Shown here piece by piece: positions 21,394 to 32,567 of a stretch of DNA of 64,000 nt. The stretch is from Malachius bipustulatus (taxonomy: Eukaryota; Arthropoda; Insecta; Coleoptera; Melyridae). Location: positions 8,476,437 to 8,540,436 of the forward strand of contig OU342636.1 in the NCBI GenBank assembly GCA_910589415.1, in the 5' to 3' direction. A model generated the notes under the pieces. The model ran no database searches, was not told where the DNA came from, and saw nothing but the letters and a program-made list of their open reading frames with translations. Made by a program: the position numbers and the translations under genes. Every line of letters begins with the position of its first letter. The stretch's first letter is position 1.

Positions 21394-22412
21394 AACTCTT
21401 GTGAAATCATGTAAAGCTTGTGCAGGTATTAAAAGTTCCCCTCCAAAAGTACCTTTGCATACCTGGGAGACTCCAGAAGAAGTATGGGAGAGAATTCACA
21501 TGGATTACGCAGGCCCTTTCCTAGGTCACTATTTTTTCACTGTAGTAGATGCAAAATCAAAATGGCCAGAAATACTTATTTCAAGAAATGCGCCAACTTC
21601 CACTTCTACGATCTCTCACCTTCAAGAAATATTCAGTAGAAATGGACTACCCGAAATCCTAGCATCGGATAATGCAGCTATATTCACGTCAAACGAATTA
21701 AAAAAATTCTGCTCAAGAAATACTATCAGACAATGTTTTATCGCTCCAGGATATCCAGCTACAAATGGTCAAGCCGAGAGATTTGTCCAAACGTTAAAAA
21801 GGAAACTAAAGTCCATGACGGAAGAACCAGGCACAATCACTTCAAAATTGTATGAAATTTTACTTCGTTACAGAGCAACACCGCTAGCTTCAACAAACAA
21901 AACTCCAGCAAAAGTGTTTGTCAAGAGAAATTTAAAAACAAGACTTGATCTCATGAAGATGAACCACCTGCATTCCACCCGAAACGAAGAATTTACATTC
22001 GACTCAAATTTATGCCTGGGAGAGAGGCAATCACGAAACTACAGCTCCTCTCAAATTTGGAAGTATGGAATAATAGTTGAAAAATTGGGACATCTCCATT
22101 ATCTAGTCGAATTAGACGATGGGTAGGTATGTAATTAAAAGACATATAAACCAGCTCAGAAGAACCGAGGTTCCGAAAGAGAAAGAGTACAGACAGGACT
22201 CAGGAACAGAAGTGAGACAGACAGTAGATAGACTAACAAATATTCAAGAACGCTTTGCAGAAGCCCACGAACAGAATGCTAAGGTCACTAATGGTGACAA
22301 CCAGGTGGAAGCCACAGAACCAGCCCGGTTGCAGTCTCCACAAAAGGCTGAACGAAGAACAACGTCAGAAGCGGTTGTTGCTGAGAGAAGCAACGATTCT
22401 AAGTTCAGGTGA
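21212..22412 (+). pseudogene. Gypsy integrase
   Basis: Integrase joins element cDNA to host DNA. The H-H-C-C zinc domain is ELHSTHQGV...CKAC (about 21300-21425). The D-D-E core is HMDYAGPF, then LASDNAAIF, then GQAERFVQTLK. The main frame is open to 22126 and a C-terminal charged tail continues in another frame (22119-22412). The domain itself looks intact. Confidence 0.9.
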
Positions 22413-22479
22413 AGAGATGGAGCTGAGAAGATCCAATGAACAACGCCGCCCCGTGATCCGATTAAATTTATAAATTCAA

Positions 22480-22796
22480 CATTATGCCTGGGAGAATTAT
22501 TGTGTATTTTCATCGGCAGGCCATAACTAGAAATGTAAGAATGAAGAAGAATAGCCTATATACTTATGTCAATCAGGAACTGTCGAAATATGTCATTGAT
22601 TTTGTCAATTTCAATTTTTAATCATCGATGATAATAAGAAGAAGGATTTCCTATTTTACTAGCAACGTGAATGGTTGCATTTGGCATTCTCAATTATTAT
22701 TAATAGTTATAGTTATACTTGTGAATAAACGACAGTTACAAATCTTTTCTATTATTGTACAAGGGCCGATCCTCGAACCCACCTAAGTCACAACAG
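22480..22796 (+). repeat. Probable 3' LTR of the gypsy element
   Basis: Downstream of the integrase, TGGGAGAATTATTGTG begins a non-coding stretch with a polyadenylation-like GAATAAAC near 22724 and an end near CTAAGTCACAACA. Borders are uncertain because no partner LTR is present for comparison. Confidence 0.5.
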
Positions 22797-24149
22797 ATAC
22801 CATATATAATTCATCAATTTTTTTCCACAAAACCTCCTTACAGAGGAATTGAGAATGTTGGAAATTGATACCATACCTAAATCTGAACGAAATTTGAAGT
22901 TTGGCAACCGCCTAAACTCAACTTAGAATATAAAATATTCAAATGCCTTCGTTGCTATGGAAATAAAAATAATAACAATACCATCTAACCCGAACTTATT
23001 CACATGTTCGGTGCAGTGTTGTCACCTTTTTTTTTACAAAAATGGTCATATCTTTAGAAGAAAAGAACTTACAACACTGCAGTAAGAAAATTTATTTACC
23101 ACTCTTAAAAGTGAAGATTACCCAGCATGCTCTGAGTGCGCGAGTTACTGATCATCCTGTATACGACAAGATTAGGCGACTTATTTTATAAAGAGTAGGT
23201 GCCTTTTTTGTAGAAAATGAGCCTACTAATCCACACTTGGTATTTCTAAATTGTTATTATTTCTATATTTATTTCTATAATATAGAAATAGATATACTAT
23301 TTCTAAATTGTGCACGTCCCCCATGCACAATTTATCCCGTAAGGTTGCGTATCTTCCTTAGTCTTTCAATCAACGCTTGTACCTTGATGTTTATCAGACC
23401 TTCATGCACATTTATCACAGGGCTGGACTCCAACTTTTTTAAACTTCCAAAGGCTGCATCTCGTTTATTTTTGACTTTTTCAAGTAAAGTTGTTTGTCCT
23501 AATGAATTCTATACACGTAAAAAAAATCACCTCAAAAAACACCTGTATGTTGCCCAAAAAATCTGAAAAAATTTAGATATTCCGTGGAAACATCCATCCA
23601 TGTTCCTGGTGTTTTTTCCAAATTCTCTCTTTCTCTCAGGAAAAATCTATAGAAAACAAAAATTCATAAATCTTTATAAGTCAAAAGTTGCTTATCTTTG
23701 TCCAAAGAACAGGCCTCTCGATTTTCAAAATTTTTTTATTGAAAAATAATTTTGTCAATTATTTCCCAAGACTTTTTTTGTTTTTTTTTTCATAAAAATC
23801 ACAAGAAATTCAGCTCTATAGACTTTCATTAAACTGCTTCCTTATTGAAAAAATTAATAAATAAAAAGAATTCATAGACCTTCATTAATCCATTGAAGGA
23901 GAATGAATTGATTTGCAGAAAAACTCCTGCAGACAAAAATGTTAATATGGTGGTAGAATAATTATAGCTACAGATGCCCACAACACCTTCACCAAGCAAC
24001 GATACCACTTCTGTCACTGGGCTCTCGTATTATTATTGTTTACTTTCGGAATGAATGACATGAGGTTTTCTTTGTTTCACTGCTCTCTATCCATGATTAA
24101 ATTTATGACACCTGCTTACACAAAACACTCTTATCCAGCTTATGAAGTG
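22797..24149. repeat. AT-rich repeats; inverted relative of 15.4-17.0 kb element at 23335-23540
   Basis: The segment 23335-23470 contains TTGCGTATCTTCCTTAGTCT and CAGGGCTGGACTCCAAC, inverse relatives of 17000-16965 and 15545-15480. The rest is low-complexity with no recognisable gene. Confidence 0.5.
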
Positions 24150-24989
24150 TAAGGGAGACCGGGGCTATTTGATACAGTATAATTTTCAAACTGTGCTCCT
24201 CATAGCATCACACAGTTCAGTTTCATATTATTCAACATTATCATAATAAAGTTTGTGTGAAACAAATTTTTTATAATGAGTTAGGTACCTACCTATCTTC
24301 TTTAATCAAGATTACATATTCAACTTAATTTGTTGCACATCTTTAACGTCACACATGTATGTTCTATATTATGTCAACTTACATTATTGACGAAGTGTTT
24401 ATTAAATCATTTTACAGGATCGAAATGAATCTAGCTGGTTATGCAAAAACAAGACAGATGCAACCTGGAAGTCAACTCTTAGAATAAATTCTGCATGTTC
24501 CAGAATGAATGGATTAGCCCTTTAAGAAATACGAAAAATAGCCCATTAATATGATGTTAACGTTAAAACTCTAACCAACTGGACCCAATAATAGAGGTTG
24601 GAATCTGGCAACTCGTTTTCTTTCTTTATGAAAAGTTTTACAAAACTAGCACTCTGCATATCAGAGGCTTCTAGTCCAAGTAGAGTGACCGACAAGCTTT
24701 AATAAAACAATGTAGAAATCTTCCATTAGTCCTGGATTAAATTTTTTATTATGCACCACCCATTTGAAACAACAATGTAAATATTTCCAAAGATATTTTA
24801 CAAGACAGTTTTGATATTGTAACATACCTACCAGACTCAAGTAGCATTTTTTTGAATACAAATTCCTCCGTTTAACTATGCAGAAAGACCAGGAAAATAT
24901 AAACATAAAGGGTTGTTCTGGGGGAGGGGGGAATGGGAAAATAACTGATAATTATATCAATAATTATTATAACTCCTGGTCTCCCCTAT
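24150..24989. mobile_element. DNA element with GGGAGACCRGG termini
   Basis: The left end TAAGGGAGACCGGGGCTATT and the right end AACTCCTGGTCTCCCCTA are inverted repeats. The 840 bp interior is AT-rich and has no transposase. It lies just 3' of the CCDC47 stop codon. Confidence 0.6.
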
Positions 24990-25237
24990 AGGTATGTAAA
25001 TATAATAATGATTAATAATAACGACAGTTTAAATTTATAACCTAAATGAAATAAGTGGAAATGAAACGTACTATTTCAATTTTATCCGAATCAATTATTA
25101 GTGTGTTACAAAATTTAGAAAACATGAATCCAATCGATCTTGCAAAGTTCTTGAAAAACTTTACTGACCAGAAATCAGTCCATATTAAACACCAACACCC
25201 CACCAATCATTCCATCAATTTTGAATAGATTGAACAC

Positions 25238-25476
25238 CTACAACGCCTTAACTTTGAGCTGCTTCATCTTGGGAGCTCGTTTCTTCGCTTGGCGCTTCTG
25301 CTCACGCTCCTCCCAGCGGCGCTGTCGCTCGGGATCCTCCTCGGCCATGATCTTCTCTTTCTCGGCCCGACGACGCTCCTCTCGTTTCAAGGCCGCTGCT
25401 TCGGCTCTAGCCTGGTGGGTCGATTTCAGGAACGCTCCTTCCACTAACTGTCGGTTTTTATCAGCCTTCTGCTTGG
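25238..25476 (-). CDS. CCDC47: CCDC47 exon 6 (C-terminus, stop)
   Basis: Encodes residues 389-467 and the stop. The exon begins after the acceptor TGTAATCATAG and completes a split codon. The product is strongly basic and helical: KQKADKNRQ, then [20 protein letters not shown], ending [10 protein letters not shown]. This is the conserved coiled-coil tail of CCDC47, whose human C-terminus likewise ends in a KMKQIKVKAM type motif. In the PAT complex this cytosolic tail sits near the ribosome. ORFs on the plus strand here are shadows. Confidence 0.95.
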
Positions 25477-25539
25477 CTATGATTACAGAGAGAGAGATAT
25501 ATTAAATAATGAAATGCTGATTACTTCTTGTTTATTTAC

Positions 25540-25672
25540 CTTCTTTGGATAATCTGTAACGCTTTACTTTCTCTATGCAATAAAAGACCAGCTGCATGAG
25601 TGGTTTCGTTTGCTGCATGGCCTCCTCGAAAGATTTATCTTTGAGAACGACGTTGAAACCAAACAGCAACAC
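25540..25672 (-). CDS. CCDC47: CCDC47 exon 5
   Basis: Encodes residues 345-388 plus one base. The acceptor is TTATTCCAG and the donor is G|GTAAAT. The protein continues from exon 4 (ETQK) as VLLFGFNVV and then a helix MQLVFYCIEKVKRYRLSKE that leads into the coiled coil. It is too short for a 60-residue ORF cut-off. The intron upstream (25673-36154) is about 10.5 kb, far longer than the others. Confidence 0.93.
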
Positions 25673-25726
25673 CTGGAATAATAATAAAAAACAAAACACT
25701 TTAGATTGATGATAAATAAAACACTA

Positions 25727-26740
25727 ATGTTTTAAAAGATTCTACTGATGAATATTGCTGGATATTAACGTTACACGTGTTTCACTACTTTGTAGCATCT
25801 TCAGACGTATGTAAATAAAATTATTGATATAGTAACATAGCAACAGTATGGTAACCTAAGTGATCATAAAACAAGTAACTAGATTTAAATGAATTTTAAC
25901 TGAACCAACTAGAACTAGATCATAATATAATTTCTTCAGAATCTTCTTAGTTGTTGATATGAAGAAGAAAATCAAGTAGTGGAGAACGATATGTATCTAG
26001 CTGTTCATTTATTACTGTGTATTGTGGATTATGTAAATGTCGGTGCATCTCTAGAGATTCAAGAAAATTTAATTTAAAATAATGATCACAATGGTGAAGT
26101 AATTCAATTTTGTTGTTTGCTGTTAGAGTGTGATTGTTTTCTATTAAGTGTTTTGCAAAATTTGATCTTTCTGGATGTTTGAGTCTGTAGGAGTTTAGGT
26201 GTTCATTGTATAATCTAATTTGTAGGTTTCTACAAGTCTGTCCTATATAAACTGAATTACAATGAGAGCAGTTTATTCGATAAATTCCAGATTTCTGTAA
26301 TTTAGATAACTTTTCCTTTGCATTCAGCAATATAGAACAATTGCTCATAAAAGATTTAAATGAAATATTAAATGTATTGGTGTTAGAAATTATCCTTGAT
26401 ATTTGTGTTGAAATGTTTCCAAAGTACGTTAGTGATGAATATTTTCTGATTTCATTGTTTTGTTGAGGATAAATATGAGACTTATGGTTAATTTGTGTTG
26501 TTTTTGTGTAATAAGTTGTCTATTAATGTTTTTCGATAACCATTCTCTTTTGCAATTTGTTTGATAATAGAAATTTCTCTGTTAAAGTTGTTTACTGACA
26601 TTGGTATCGTGACAGCTCTGTGTATCATTGAATTATACGCTTAAAGTTTGTGTGAAATTGGATGATTTGAATTGTATGGTATTGTCATATTTGTATGTGT
26701 TGGTTTTCTATAGACAGAAAAGTCAAACTGATTATTCAAT
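25727..26740 (-). pseudogene. Penelope-like element: RT end and GIY-YIG endonuclease
   Basis: Minus-strand coding from about 26720 gives the end of a Penelope RT (YRKPTHTNMTIPYNSNHP at about 26700). Then 26348-25947 encodes the GIY-YIG nuclease (SGIYRINCSHCNSVYIGQT, with RNLQIRLYNEH holding the conserved Arg). GIY-YIG endonucleases are the hallmark of Penelope-like elements, where they nick target DNA. The RT portion has stops. The 3' non-coding part extends to about 25727 and holds a hammerhead-like motif. Confidence 0.85.
25767..25804 (-). ncRNA. Candidate hammerhead-like motif of the Penelope element
   Basis: On the minus strand the order is CTGAAGATG, a small hairpin CTACAAAGTAG, then GAAAC followed by ACGTGTAACG. 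Penelope-like elements are known to carry minimal hammerhead ribozymes with a CUGAUGA box, stem II and GAAA. Here the first box reads CTGAAGA, so the core is altered or I have mis-set it. Position and layout fit; activity is doubtful. Confidence 0.35.
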
Positions 26741-26749
26741 CTCGTGATA

Positions 26750-26945
26750 GACAAGTCTATCAATTATAAAGTTTATAGAATTATTTTCTTCACATTCTAC
26801 AGTAAACCTAATATGTATTTGGATGATTCAAATCATCCAATTTCACACGAACTTTCAGCATATAATTCAACGATACACAGAGCTGTCACGATACCAATGT
26901 CAGTAAACAACTTTAACAGAGAAATTTCTATTGTCAAACAAATTT
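26750..26945 (+). pseudogene. Inverted partial Penelope RT copy
   Basis: The plus-strand reading NHPISHELSAYNSTIHRAV then VNNFNREISIVKQI repeats, in opposite orientation, the minus-strand Penelope segment at about 26560-26700. The two copies meet head to head near 26740. Penelope elements often occur as partial tandem or inverted copies. Confidence 0.8.
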
Positions 26946-27235
26946 AAGTCTTTGATCTTTTTTATAAGTCCTTTCTCATAAGGCCTCCAAATGTTCGAGG
27001 CTTACATCAACTTGGAATAAACAAAGGAAAAACACAAAGTTCTAAATGTTGCAATCGATTTAAATTTAAAAGAAAACCTCTTGATAAAAAATATCTTTTT
27101 GTGTACTGTCATATCTAAATATTCTATGTGAGCCTTAAATGACATCTTGAAATCAAAAATAACTCCAAGGTCTCTTATATGATCAACTCTTTCAAGAGAG
27201 ACTCCATTAAGGGAGTATGTTGTAAATGGTAAAGA
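26946..27235 (-). pseudogene. LINE reverse transcriptase C-terminal fragment
   Basis: The minus strand reads YSLNGVSLERVDHIRDLGVI, FKMSFKAHIEYL and later ASNIWRPYEKG, typical of the region after the FADD box in jockey-type RTs (DLGV..D..LSF..HI). It contains stops and a truncated end. Confidence 0.75.
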
Positions 27236-27474
27236 AGGGAACAGTTCATGGCGTCAACTGAGTGAGACGTATTTTGCTGCTGCTCCGTAAATATTGTGCT
27301 TAATATTGTGATAGTTCTGTAATTTAGTTTTATTCAATCATTTGAAAATACTGTAAGTATGCCTTTAACACGTATGAACGCGAAGAGTGTCAAAACATCG
27401 GAAAAAGATATTTTATCTCGGGTCGAGCGAATGTAGAAATAAGGGAGCGATGAGCATTAACAGAATTTAAATTG

Positions 27475-28084
27475 GCGGTTATGACTTACTTGCAGTGACT
27501 GAAACTTGGCTGCACACTCAGATTTCTAATGATTTGGTCGCGATAAATGGTTACAAACTCATACGTCGGGACAGATTAGGGAGGGGTGGAGGTGTGGGTA
27601 TGTATATTAGTCTTGTATTCGCTGGGACACCATAGCGTGTACTGAGGAGATCGAGCAACTCTGGGTGAATATTAATAGTAAGGTTAAAAGCTTCTGTTTT
27701 GGGGTTGCCTGTAGAACTCAAACAATCAATTATAAATATTTTTTCGACATCTTAGGGGATACATTAACAGATATGCTATTGAGGCACAACAGATTGCTGT
27801 GCATGGGGGATTTCAATGTTGACCTACTGAATGTTGAAGATTACAGGTGTTATTTTGGATCTTTTTAGTGGTATTGGGGTGACACAGAGAGTCGATCAAC
27901 CAACAAGAATAACTGATCAATGTGAATCGCTTGTGGATTATGTCGTAACTTCGCATGTGAATGATATTGTTGGTTTAAATGTCTCACCAGTAGTCGGAAT
28001 AGCTGACCATGAACTTACATCTTGTAATGTAATGAGCAGTGGAATTAAGGAGGGTAGATCTAGCTTTAAAACTTACAGAAACAT
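27475..28084 (+). pseudogene. LINE apurinic-type endonuclease fragments
   Basis: An EEP-type nuclease that nicks target DNA for LINE insertion. The motifs VTETWL, GDFNVDLL and ADHELTSC (the catalytic DH pair region) are in order but in at least three frames. The domain ends SSFKTYRN at 28080, where the MITE is inserted. Confidence 0.8.
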
Positions 28085-28815
28085 AATAGCGAATTCGAGT
28101 TACTGCACTTTTCTGCTCCGGGTGCGCACCGAGACGGAATCTCGTGTTCGATTTGTAGGACTCCGTTCCAGTGCTTTTCGTAATCGTATTCGAGTTAAAG
28201 TGAACTCTAGCGGTGCATACCGTAATTGTGTTCGAGTTACACTTGCTCTCTGGCAGTGCATAGGAAAATATGTTCGAGTCGTATGGCGGAACTGTCCCGG
28301 AGCAAAATAAACTGCACCGTCAAATTTGACGGTGCAACGGTGCACTCCCGTAAATTTAGAGGTTAGAAATAGCGGGAAAATTAAATACTGATTCCTTACT
28401 GATTCCTCTAGTAATTCCTTAAACCAAAAATTTGTGGATAAGTACATTTTACATATTGTATGAATTACAACTTATTACAATTATTAAAATGGATCACGCC
28501 TTGTAGTTCCACGACTCTGTTATAATAAGAATAACATCATAACAACAAACAACCGTGATAGGTATAGGATAGGGATAGGTAGAAGGCTATAATGAAAATG
28601 CAGACTGGAGGGAAACTGGATTGCACACTGCACTGCACCGGTGCATGGCGCTCTGGCTCTGGCTCTGGTTCTGGCCTGCCCTGACACAGTTCGGTTCCAT
28701 ACAGAGTCGAAATGCGAAAGTTCTGCTCCGGACTGGAGCAGAATTCTGGGCAGAACTGATTCAGAGACAGATCGATCTCGCTCCGAGCAAATGCAGCCAA
28801 CTCGAATTCGCTATA
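28085..28815. mobile_element. 731 bp hAT-like MITE, 8 bp TSD
   Basis: The left end AATAGCGAATTCGAGTTA and the right end CTCGAATTCGCTATA are inverted repeats. AGAAACAT flanks both sides (28077-28084 and 28816-28823). Removing the element rejoins the LINE reading FKTYRN-INFECFDSD. The interior repeats TTCGAGTTA/GTTCGA and GGTGCA motifs, has a perfect palindrome TGCACCGTCAAA/TTTGACGGTGCA at about 28313-28336, and a CTCTGG run near 28650. No transposase was seen. Confidence 0.88.
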
Positions 28816-30018
28816 AGAAACATCAATTTTGAGTGTTTTGACTCAGATCTCAAGTCAATTCCATGGAGAAATATTTTTGATTTATCTTGTATTGATGATA
28901 AGGTCGCATTTGTAAATAATTCCATTACCACCTTATTAGAGCTACATGCTCCTTTGGTGTGCAAACGCGTTACAAAAAAGCACGCTCCTTGGTTAACGAG
29001 TACACTTAGAACCATGATGATTGATCGGGACAAAGCACTTAAAAGGTACAAGCTCAATAAGAGTGACAATTGTTGGAATGTTTATAAAGGTCTGCGTAAT
29101 GCTGTGAACGTTGCTGTTAAGAGAGAGAAGGAGGCCTATTACGAGTCTCTTTTTGCTAACGGGCAGAAAAGTAATGACATGTGGCTTGAACTGCGTAAAA
29201 TTACTGGAAAAACAAAGACAAACAATTTTCCGCCCAATCTGGATCCTGATCAAGTGAACAGTCACTTCGTAGATTCTATTCCCAACCTGGTTCCTGACAA
29301 TGAGCCAATTTCCTTCTACAATAGCAGCAGAATTGATTCATATCGTGGGCCGTTGTCTTTTCGGACTGTAACAGAGATTGATATTCTCAATGTTATCACT
29401 CATCTGAGGAGCAAATCAGTAGGTGTGGATGGCATTAGTCTGGATATAATAATCCGTGCCTACCTTTCCTTCTACCGTATGTGACACACATCATTAACTA
29501 TTGCATAATGAATTCAGTGGTACCAAATTCAGATGTATGGAAGAGAGCAAGAGTGGTACCTATTCAGAAAAAGTCAACTCCGTCTGTTGTCGAGGACTAC
29601 AGACCTATAAATATTTTGCCCAATATTTTCAAAAGTCTTGGAAAAAAGTAATCCATAGACAACTTTCGGAGTTCTTGGCGGTGCTACCTTTGTGTCAATC
29701 GGGTTTCAGACGTGATCATAGCTGCACTACAGCTTTGATAAAAATTAGAGACGATATTTTTGAAGCAACCGATAAGGGGAAGATGACCGCAATGATATTG
29801 TTGGACTTCAGCAAAGCATTTGATACTCTAGATCATAAAACATTATTGTCCGTATTGCACTATATTGGATTATCAGATGATTCTACAAGGTTGGTTGACA
29901 GTTATCTATCTGACAGAAAACAATTGGTGAAACTGGGTGATCACAGTTCAGGGTATATTGATGTAACGAAAGGGGTACCACAGGGGTTAATTCTTGGCCC
30001 CTTATTACTTAGCATATA
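28816..30018 (+). pseudogene. LINE reverse transcriptase, N-terminal and palm part
   Basis: From CFDSDLKSIPWRNIFD the frame runs through LRSKSVGVDGISLDII (29410) and then shifts to VVPNSDVWKRARVVPIQKK, VEDYRPINILP, SGFRRDHSCTTALIKI, LLDFSKAFDTLDH and GVPQGLILGPLLL. These are RT motifs 0 to 4 of a jockey-type LINE. Motif 5 (FADD) should follow but the foldback element interrupts at 30019. Confidence 0.85.
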
Positions 30019-30896
30019 CAGGGTGTCCCAGCTTATTCGAAGCGGTCTCTGTAGGCCAAACGATGGACTTTTTCAAAAAAACTTTTTGAAAATTCAAGTA
30101 CAGAATCATAATGGCCATAATTTAAAATTATTTTGGAGTATACAGAGTGTCCCATATGACAGTGGCATATCAAAGTTATGTTTTTTTAAATGGAATGCTC
30201 CTATGTTATTGCATTTTTAGATTGTCTGAGAAGAGAAAATAAGATTGGCTTTTACAGTTGGTGTTTAAATTCAGAAATTTTTCAGTTATAAACAAGTGAA
30301 AATCGTCATTTTTCAAGTTCAAGGCCCTGTACAACGAAAACGGTTCAAGATAAAGAAAAACGGCTTACATGTCCCTATTTTAACTTTTTATGTACTATCC
30401 TATGGTATAGAAACATTTGTACTTTCTTTGGTTTTTTTATTTGGCGACGCGTGGAGAAATCTCAGAATTTTTCAAATTTTTTATCACCCTTTATAAACAT
30501 TTCATCTACATCATAGGATAGTACATGAAAAGTTGAAATAGGGACATGTAAACCGTTTTTCTCTATCTTGAGCCGTTTTCGCTGTACAGGGCCTTGAACT
30601 TCAAAAATGACGATTTTAACTTGTTTATAACTCAAAAACTTCTTAATTTAAACACCAACTGTAAAAGCCAATCTTATTTTTTCTTCTCAGACAATCTAAA
30701 AATGCAATAACATAGGAGCATTCCATTTTAAAAAACATAACTTTGATATGCCACTGTCATATGGGACACTCTCTATACTCCAAAATAATTTTAAATTATG
30801 GCCATTGTGATTCTGTACTTGAATTTTCAAAAAGTTTTTTGAAAAAGTCAATCGTTTGGCCTACAGAGACCGCTTCGAATAAGCTGGGACACCCTG
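30019..30896. mobile_element. Foldback CAGGGTGTCCC element, almost fully palindromic
   Basis: 878 bp, TA on both sides (30017-30018 and 30897-30898). CAGGGTGTCCCAGCTTATTC at the left is matched by the inverse at the right. Pairing continues almost to the centre at about 30460 (for example CCTATGGTATAG near 30409 against a region near 30510). Both arms carry AACCGTTTT..TACAGGGCCTTGAA. There is no coding potential, and transcripts would form a hairpin of over 400 bp. Confidence 0.88.
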
Positions 30897-30898
30897 TA

Positions 30899-31379
30899 TA
30901 TATGTCGTTTTCCATTGTCGATAACGTCTTGCAGTCAACACTTTTGTCAACACAGTTTGTTGAAAATCATACAAGACATTCACATTCAAGTTTATATCAT
31001 CTAATAAAGTATCAGCAACAAGGGGGTAAACTTAGATCCAGGTCAGTCAGAGTCAAAAGTGATGTTCGAGGTGATGTGACAAAACTTTGATTATCACAAA
31101 CATTATTTGTGTTATTACTGCTATTCAAGTCAATATGGGATGACTGAGGAACAACACAGGACTAGTTCCAGTGGTAGGATTTAAAGAATCACTTACTATG
31201 ATTATGGGAAGGTCCGCTATGTTTATATTTTCCATATTCAAATATTCAAAAATGAAATAAGATTTCATTTTCGGGATTTTCAATACTATTTTTTAAAGAC
31301 TTCCAAAAATTGTACAGGATCGTATCTTCCAGAGGTCCTGACCAGTTTTTTCCCTGAAGATTTAAAGGATTAAATTTTT
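30899..31379. other. Unassigned sequence between foldback and pogo relic
   Basis: Should be the continuation of the LINE RT, but no FADD box or later motif is readable in any frame. A minus-strand stretch with VLTARRYRQWKTTY is open for about 40 residues and not recognised. Confidence 0.3.
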
Positions 31380-32565
31380 GCTTTATTCCACTCTTCAAAA
31401 AAGTTTAGGAAGTTTTCAATATCACTGTTCTTATGGATAATTTTACGAATATCATTGGATTTCATTTGTTTCTCATTTTGTGTGGAACACTTGAAATATT
31501 TGTCAAATTTTATGTTGTGTGGATTAAAGGGGTATATATACCACAAGAATGAAAACCATCCTGTATAATTTTTGGCAATCTTGTTTTTAAATTTTCAAAA
31601 ACGCTATTCAAGAGAGGAGCAAAATGTTCTCTTGTCAACCTGGCGCCATTGTTGTCTATTCTCCATTTGACGACTGCGTTTTTCCAAGCAGATTTTAGAG
31701 GGTGAAACACTGCAACATCCAACGGCTGTAGAATATGTGTCGAGTTTGAGAACAAGCTTATGAGAACAATATTGTTTTCAGAACAGAATTTGCTAAGTTG
31801 CATGGTTAGATGTGAAGTATGGCCATCTACAAACAATATCACAGGTAGTTTCACTTGTTGTTTATTCAACCAGGGCAGAAAAATGTTTGCTATGTACTCG
31901 AAAAAACTTTCAGCGGTCATCCATCCATTATCAGATCTTCCAAGCGTCCATGTTTTTGGCATTTTGAAGACAATATTTTTGGCTATTCTTTTATAGGAAA
32001 ACATGACCATTGGTGGTGGCAATTCGCCTGCAGAATTGCAAGTTACCAATGTATTGATGCACTCTTTTCCATCATTATTGATTACTGAATAAACTGTTTT
32101 TTCACCCTTTCTTACTAATACCTCTCCTGCTTTCGGACTTAAGAAAAACGCAATCTCATCATCGCAGTTGTATATGCGGCCAGGGTCGTCGAAAATGCTT
32201 TCCAAATCATGGGATTTGACATACTCGTGAATTTCTAGGAACCAGCTTCTATTTTTTTCTTCTGTGACGGTAGCTCGTTGTACTGTCAAGTTTTGGCTGA
32301 CTCTGTTTGCCAGTTGAGGATGTCTCCTCATAAAAGCCTCATACCAGTGTCTTTGTGGTCTACCTTCTGGGAAGGGATTAGGTCTCTTCAGTTCCTTCAC
32401 CAAAATCTGAACACTGTCTAACAGTTATTGAGTTTTGGACTGGAAGTGGAAGGAACTGGAAATCCATGATCTGAAGAATGGAACATCCATTTGACTAGAA
32501 GTTCTTCTTCTTCCCTCGAGAGTATTGTTTCTGGACCAATTTTTCTTTCAATCAATGTTCTGCCA
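31380..32565 (-). pseudogene. Pogo/Tigger-type transposase
   Basis: A DDE_1 superfamily transposase relic related to Tigger and jerky proteins. The N-terminal CENP-B-type HTH is readable from 32565 (IERKIGPETILSREEEELLV) but reaches the main frame only through a break near 32410. The main frame 32403-31510 has RPQRHWYEAFMRRHP and IYNCDDEIAF (first acidic site, with CDDE in place of the usual NxDE). It continues with LFVDGHTSH (second) and STHILQPLDVAVFHPLKSAW. A C-terminal tail continues after a further frame break to about 31380. Terminal inverted repeats were not identified. Confidence 0.85.
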
Positions 32566-32567
32566 TT

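Larger units (their letters stand above)
17515..22470 (+). mobile_element. Ty3/gypsy retrotransposon, decayed
   Basis: Gag, protease, reverse transcriptase, RNase H and integrase follow in the gypsy order on the plus strand. They are spread over several frames. The gag is interrupted by element copy B (17559-18672). No 5' LTR was recognised and no envelope gene is present. A likely 3' LTR follows from about 22480. Confidence 0.9.
27250..30018 (+). mobile_element. Jockey-like LINE, truncated ORF1, split by MITE
   Basis: A short ORF1 start (ATG at 27360, MPLTRMNAKSVKTSEKDIL) ends quickly. Endonuclease pieces follow (AVTETWLHTQISNDL at 27500, MGDFNVDLL at 27805, ADHELTSCNV at 28000). A 731 bp MITE sits at 28085-28815, then the RT N-terminal and palm regions. 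A foldback element interrupts the palm at 30019, and the FADD box is not found beyond it. Confidence 0.85.

Noticed and set aside
17515..22796. Endogenous retrovirus with envelope
   Set aside because: After integrase only a charged tail and an LTR-like segment follow; no envelope-like ORF.
25221..25505. Plus-strand 94-residue ORF, and similar plus-strand ORFs at 36255 and 40369-40858
   Set aside because: Antisense shadows of CCDC47 exons.
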